In this document: positions 61,433 through 64,000 of the stretch, piece after piece
Layout of the letters: the number at the start of each line of letters is the position of its first letter
Numbering within the stretch: the stretch's first letter is position 1
DNA from: Hydractinia symbiolongicarpus
Taxonomy: Eukaryota > Cnidaria > Hydrozoa > Anthoathecata > Hydractiniidae
Length of the DNA: 64,000 nucleotides
Direction: 5' to 3'
Assembly (NCBI RefSeq): GCF_029227915.1
Contig: NC_079876.1
Location: 1,056,001-1,120,000 of the forward strand
Program-made: the position numbers and the translations under genes
Notes under the pieces: model-generated
The model's input: the letters and a program-made list of their open reading frames with translations, nothing else
The model's database searches: none
What the model was told of the DNA's origin: nothing

Positions 61433-62244
61433 TCGAATGTATACAAAGAAAGTACCCTGTGAGTAAACTCATTTCCAAAACGATTTTTTAAATTATCTTT
61501 TCACCACTAAAACGCTTGAGACTTGTAGTTTTCAAAAATGTTTTCATTTTTGATGAGACGCTGAATAAAAGAAGTTTAATCGCCGGCAAACGAAAACCCG
61601 CCATATCCCATAAACCCCGGAGTCGACACGCATAGTCAAAAGTATACAAAGAAAGTACCCAGGGAGTAAATTCATTTCCCGAACGATTTTTTAAATTATT
61701 TTTTCACCGCTAAAACGCATGAGACTTGTAGTTTTCAAAAATGTTTTCATTTTTGATGAGACGCTGAATAAAAGAAGTTTAATCGCCGGCAAACGAAAAC
61801 CTGCGATTTCCCGTAAATCCCGGACTCGGCCCGTATAGTCAAAAGTATACAAAGAAAGGACCCAGGGTGTAAACTCATTTCCCGAACGTTTTTTTAAATT
61901 ATTATTTCACCACTAAAGCCCATGAGACTTGTAGTATTTAAAAATATTTTCATTTTTGATGAGACGCTGAATAAAAGAAGTTTAATCGCCGGCAAGCGAA
62001 AACCTGCGATTTCCCGTAAATCCCGGACTCGGCCCGTATAGTCAAAAGTATACAAAGAAAGTACCCAGTGTGTAAACTCATTTCCCGAACGATTTTTTAA
62101 ATTATTATTTCACCACTAAAGCCCATGAGACTTGTAGTATTTAAAAATATTTTCATTTTTGATGAGACGCTGAATAAAAAAAGTTTAATCGCCGGCAAAC
62201 GAAAACCCGAGATTTCCCGTAAATCCCGGGCTTGGCCCGTATAG
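61433..62244. repeat. Four-monomer (812 bp) duplication, unit 2
   Basis: Second unit, nearly identical to the first. At its end GTATAGTC is followed by AAAAG, the order also found once in the first 7.9-kb copy, confirming that this four-monomer gain belongs to the second large copy. Confidence 0.85.
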
Positions 62245-64000
62245 TCAAAAGTATACAAAGATAGTACCCAGGGAGTAAACGCATTTCCAGAACGATTTTT
62301 TAAATTATTTTTTCACCACTAAAACGCATAAGACTTGTAGTTTCTAAAAATGTTTTCATTTTTGATGAGACGCTGAATAAAAGAAGTTTAATCACCGGCA
62401 AACGAAAACCTGCGATTTCCCGTAAATCCCGGACTCGGCCCGTATAGTCAAAAGTATACAAAGAAAGTAACCAGGGTGTAAACTCATTTCCCGAACGTTT
62501 TTTTAAATTATTATTTCACCACTAAAGCCCATGAGACTTGTAGTATTTAAAAATATTTTCATTTTTGATGAGACGCCTAATAAAAGTGGTTTATTCGCCG
62601 GCAAACGAAAACCCTCGATTTCCCGTAAATCCCGGGCTTGGTCCGTATAGTCGAATGTATACAAAGAAAGTACCCTGTGAGTAAACTCATTTCCAAAACG
62701 ATTTTTTAAATTATCTTTTCACCACTAAAACGCTTGAGACTTGTAGTTTTCAAAAATGTTTTCATTTTTGATGAGACGCTGAATAAAAGAAGTTTAATCG
62801 CCGGCAAACGAAAACCCGTCATATCCCGTAAACCCCGGACTCGGCCCGCATAGTCAAAAGTATACAAAGAAAGTACCCAGGGAGTAAATTCATTTCCCGA
62901 ACGATTTTTTAAATTATTTTTTCACCACTAAAGCCCATGAGACTTGTAGTATTTAAAAATATTTTCATTTTTGATGAGACGCTGAATAAAAGAAGTTTAA
63001 TCGCCGGCAAACGAAAACCCGAGATTTCCCGTAAATCCCGGGCTTGGCCCGTATAGTCAAAAGTATACAAAGATAGTACCCAGGGAGTAAACTCATTTCC
63101 AGAACGATTTTTTAAATTATTTTTTCACCACTAAAACGCATAAGACTTGTAGTTTCTAAAAATGTTTTCATTTTTGATGAGACGCTGAATAAAAGAAGTT
63201 TAATCGCCGGCAAACGAAAACCTGCGATTTTCCGTAAATCCCGGACTCGGCCCGTATAGTCAAAAGTATACAAAGAAAGGACCCAGGGTGTAAACTCATT
63301 TCCCGAACGTTTTTTTAAATTATTATTTCACCACTAAAGCCCATGAGACTTGTAGTATTTAAAAATATTTTCATTTTTGATGAGACGCCTAATAAAAGTG
63401 GTTTATTCGCCGGCAAACGAAAACCCTCGATTTCCCGTAAATCCCGGGCTTGGCCCGTATAGTCGAATGTATACAAAGAAAGTACCCTGTGAGTAAACTC
63501 ATTTCCAAAACGATTTTTTAAATTATCTTTTCACCACTAAAACGCTTGAGACTTGTAGTTTTCAAAAATGTTTTCATTTTTGATGAGACGCTGAATAAAA
63601 GAAGTTTAATCGCCGGCAAACGAAAACCCGCCATATCCCATAAACCCCGGACTCGACACGCATAGTCAAAAGTATACAAAGAAAGTACCCAGGGAGTAAT
63701 TTCATTTCCCACACGATTTTTTAAATTATTTTTTCACCACTAAAACGCATGAGACTTGTAGTTTCTAAAAATGTTTTCATTTTTGATGAGACGCTGAATA
63801 AAAGAAGTTTAATCACCGGCAAACGAAAACCTGCGATTTCCCGTAAATCCCGGACTCGGCCCGTATAGTCAAAAGTATACAAAGAAAGTAACCAGGGTGT
63901 AAACTCATTTCCCGAACGTTTTTTTAAATTATTATTTCACCACTAAAGCCCATGAGACTTGTAGTATTTAAAAATATTTTCATTTTTGATGAGACGCCTA

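Larger units (their letters stand above)
54510..63018. repeat. 8.5-kb tandem duplication, second copy
   Basis: Second copy of the 7.9-kb unit. Relative to the first it lacks three monomers near 57.0-57.4 kb, has two more near 59.75-60.16 kb and four more at 61.4-62.2 kb. The net +3 monomers agrees with the change of offset from 7916 to 8525. The match ends near 63018, where AAACCTGCGATTTCC is replaced by AAACCCGAGATTTCC. Confidence 0.86.
46276..64000. repeat. Satellite DNA array, right block
   Basis: The same 202-203 bp satellite resumes right after the Helitron and runs off the window. Shared variants such as CCCGGGGTGTAAACTCTTTTCCCG (29917 and 46436) show it is the same array. Monomer subtypes differ in frequency from the left block: GTGGTTTATTCGCCGG, CCGCCATATCCCGTAAACCCC, GGCAAGCGAAAACC and AATCACCGGC are frequent here. 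No LINE copy is present in this block. Confidence 0.97.

Overview
The window is eukaryotic DNA, most likely from an AT-rich invertebrate animal. It holds three things: a long satellite array, five copies of one truncated LINE (non-LTR retrotransposon) carried inside that array, and an 11.45 kb Helitron that splits the array. Support for an animal comes from the CR1/Jockey-type reverse transcriptase fragment, the animal-style Helitron Rep-helicase, phase-consistent GT-AG introns and long (TA)n and (ATTT)n microsatellites. A cnidarian such as Hydra would fit the AT-richness and the CR1-like element. That is only a guess; species cannot be read from this sequence.

Layout. 1-34821: head-to-tail satellite, monomer about 202-203 bp, rich in CpG, organised in higher-order repeats (a common six-monomer unit of 1215 bp) and in larger tandem duplications of 2028, 3039 and 3646 bp. 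Five LINE fragments, each exactly 1079 bp and on the minus strand, lie at 3013, 12195, 14692, 25296 and 27591. All have the same truncation point and the same position in the monomer, so they descend from one insertion multiplied with the satellite. 34822-46275: a Helitron on the minus strand, inserted between A and T of a monomer, with a TC 5' end at 46275 and a hairpin plus CTAG 3' end at 34822. 46276-64000: the same satellite resumes at the next monomer base and carries a 7.9/8.5 kb tandem duplication whose two copies differ by whole-monomer gains and losses. Both satellite blocks run off the window ends. About 230 monomers are visible.

Genes. The Helitron carries one Rep-helicase gene (39690-44112, minus) with zinc-finger, HUH/tyrosine Rep and SF1 Pif1-like helicase parts. 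As written it is broken by two frameshifts and one in-frame stop. Downstream on the same strand I find a second, short, intron-containing gene (36826-37956, minus). It has four exons, all introns are in phase 1, and it predicts a 168-residue coiled-coil protein I do not recognise. It is intact although its neighbour is broken, and it is the best candidate for something undescribed here. Short open frames of 60-120 codons in the satellite are by-products of the monomer sequence and are not called as genes.

How the parts relate: the satellite expands and reshuffles by unequal exchange between monomers. It carried a dead LINE along and was later hit by a Helitron, which may have brought in an accessory or captured gene.
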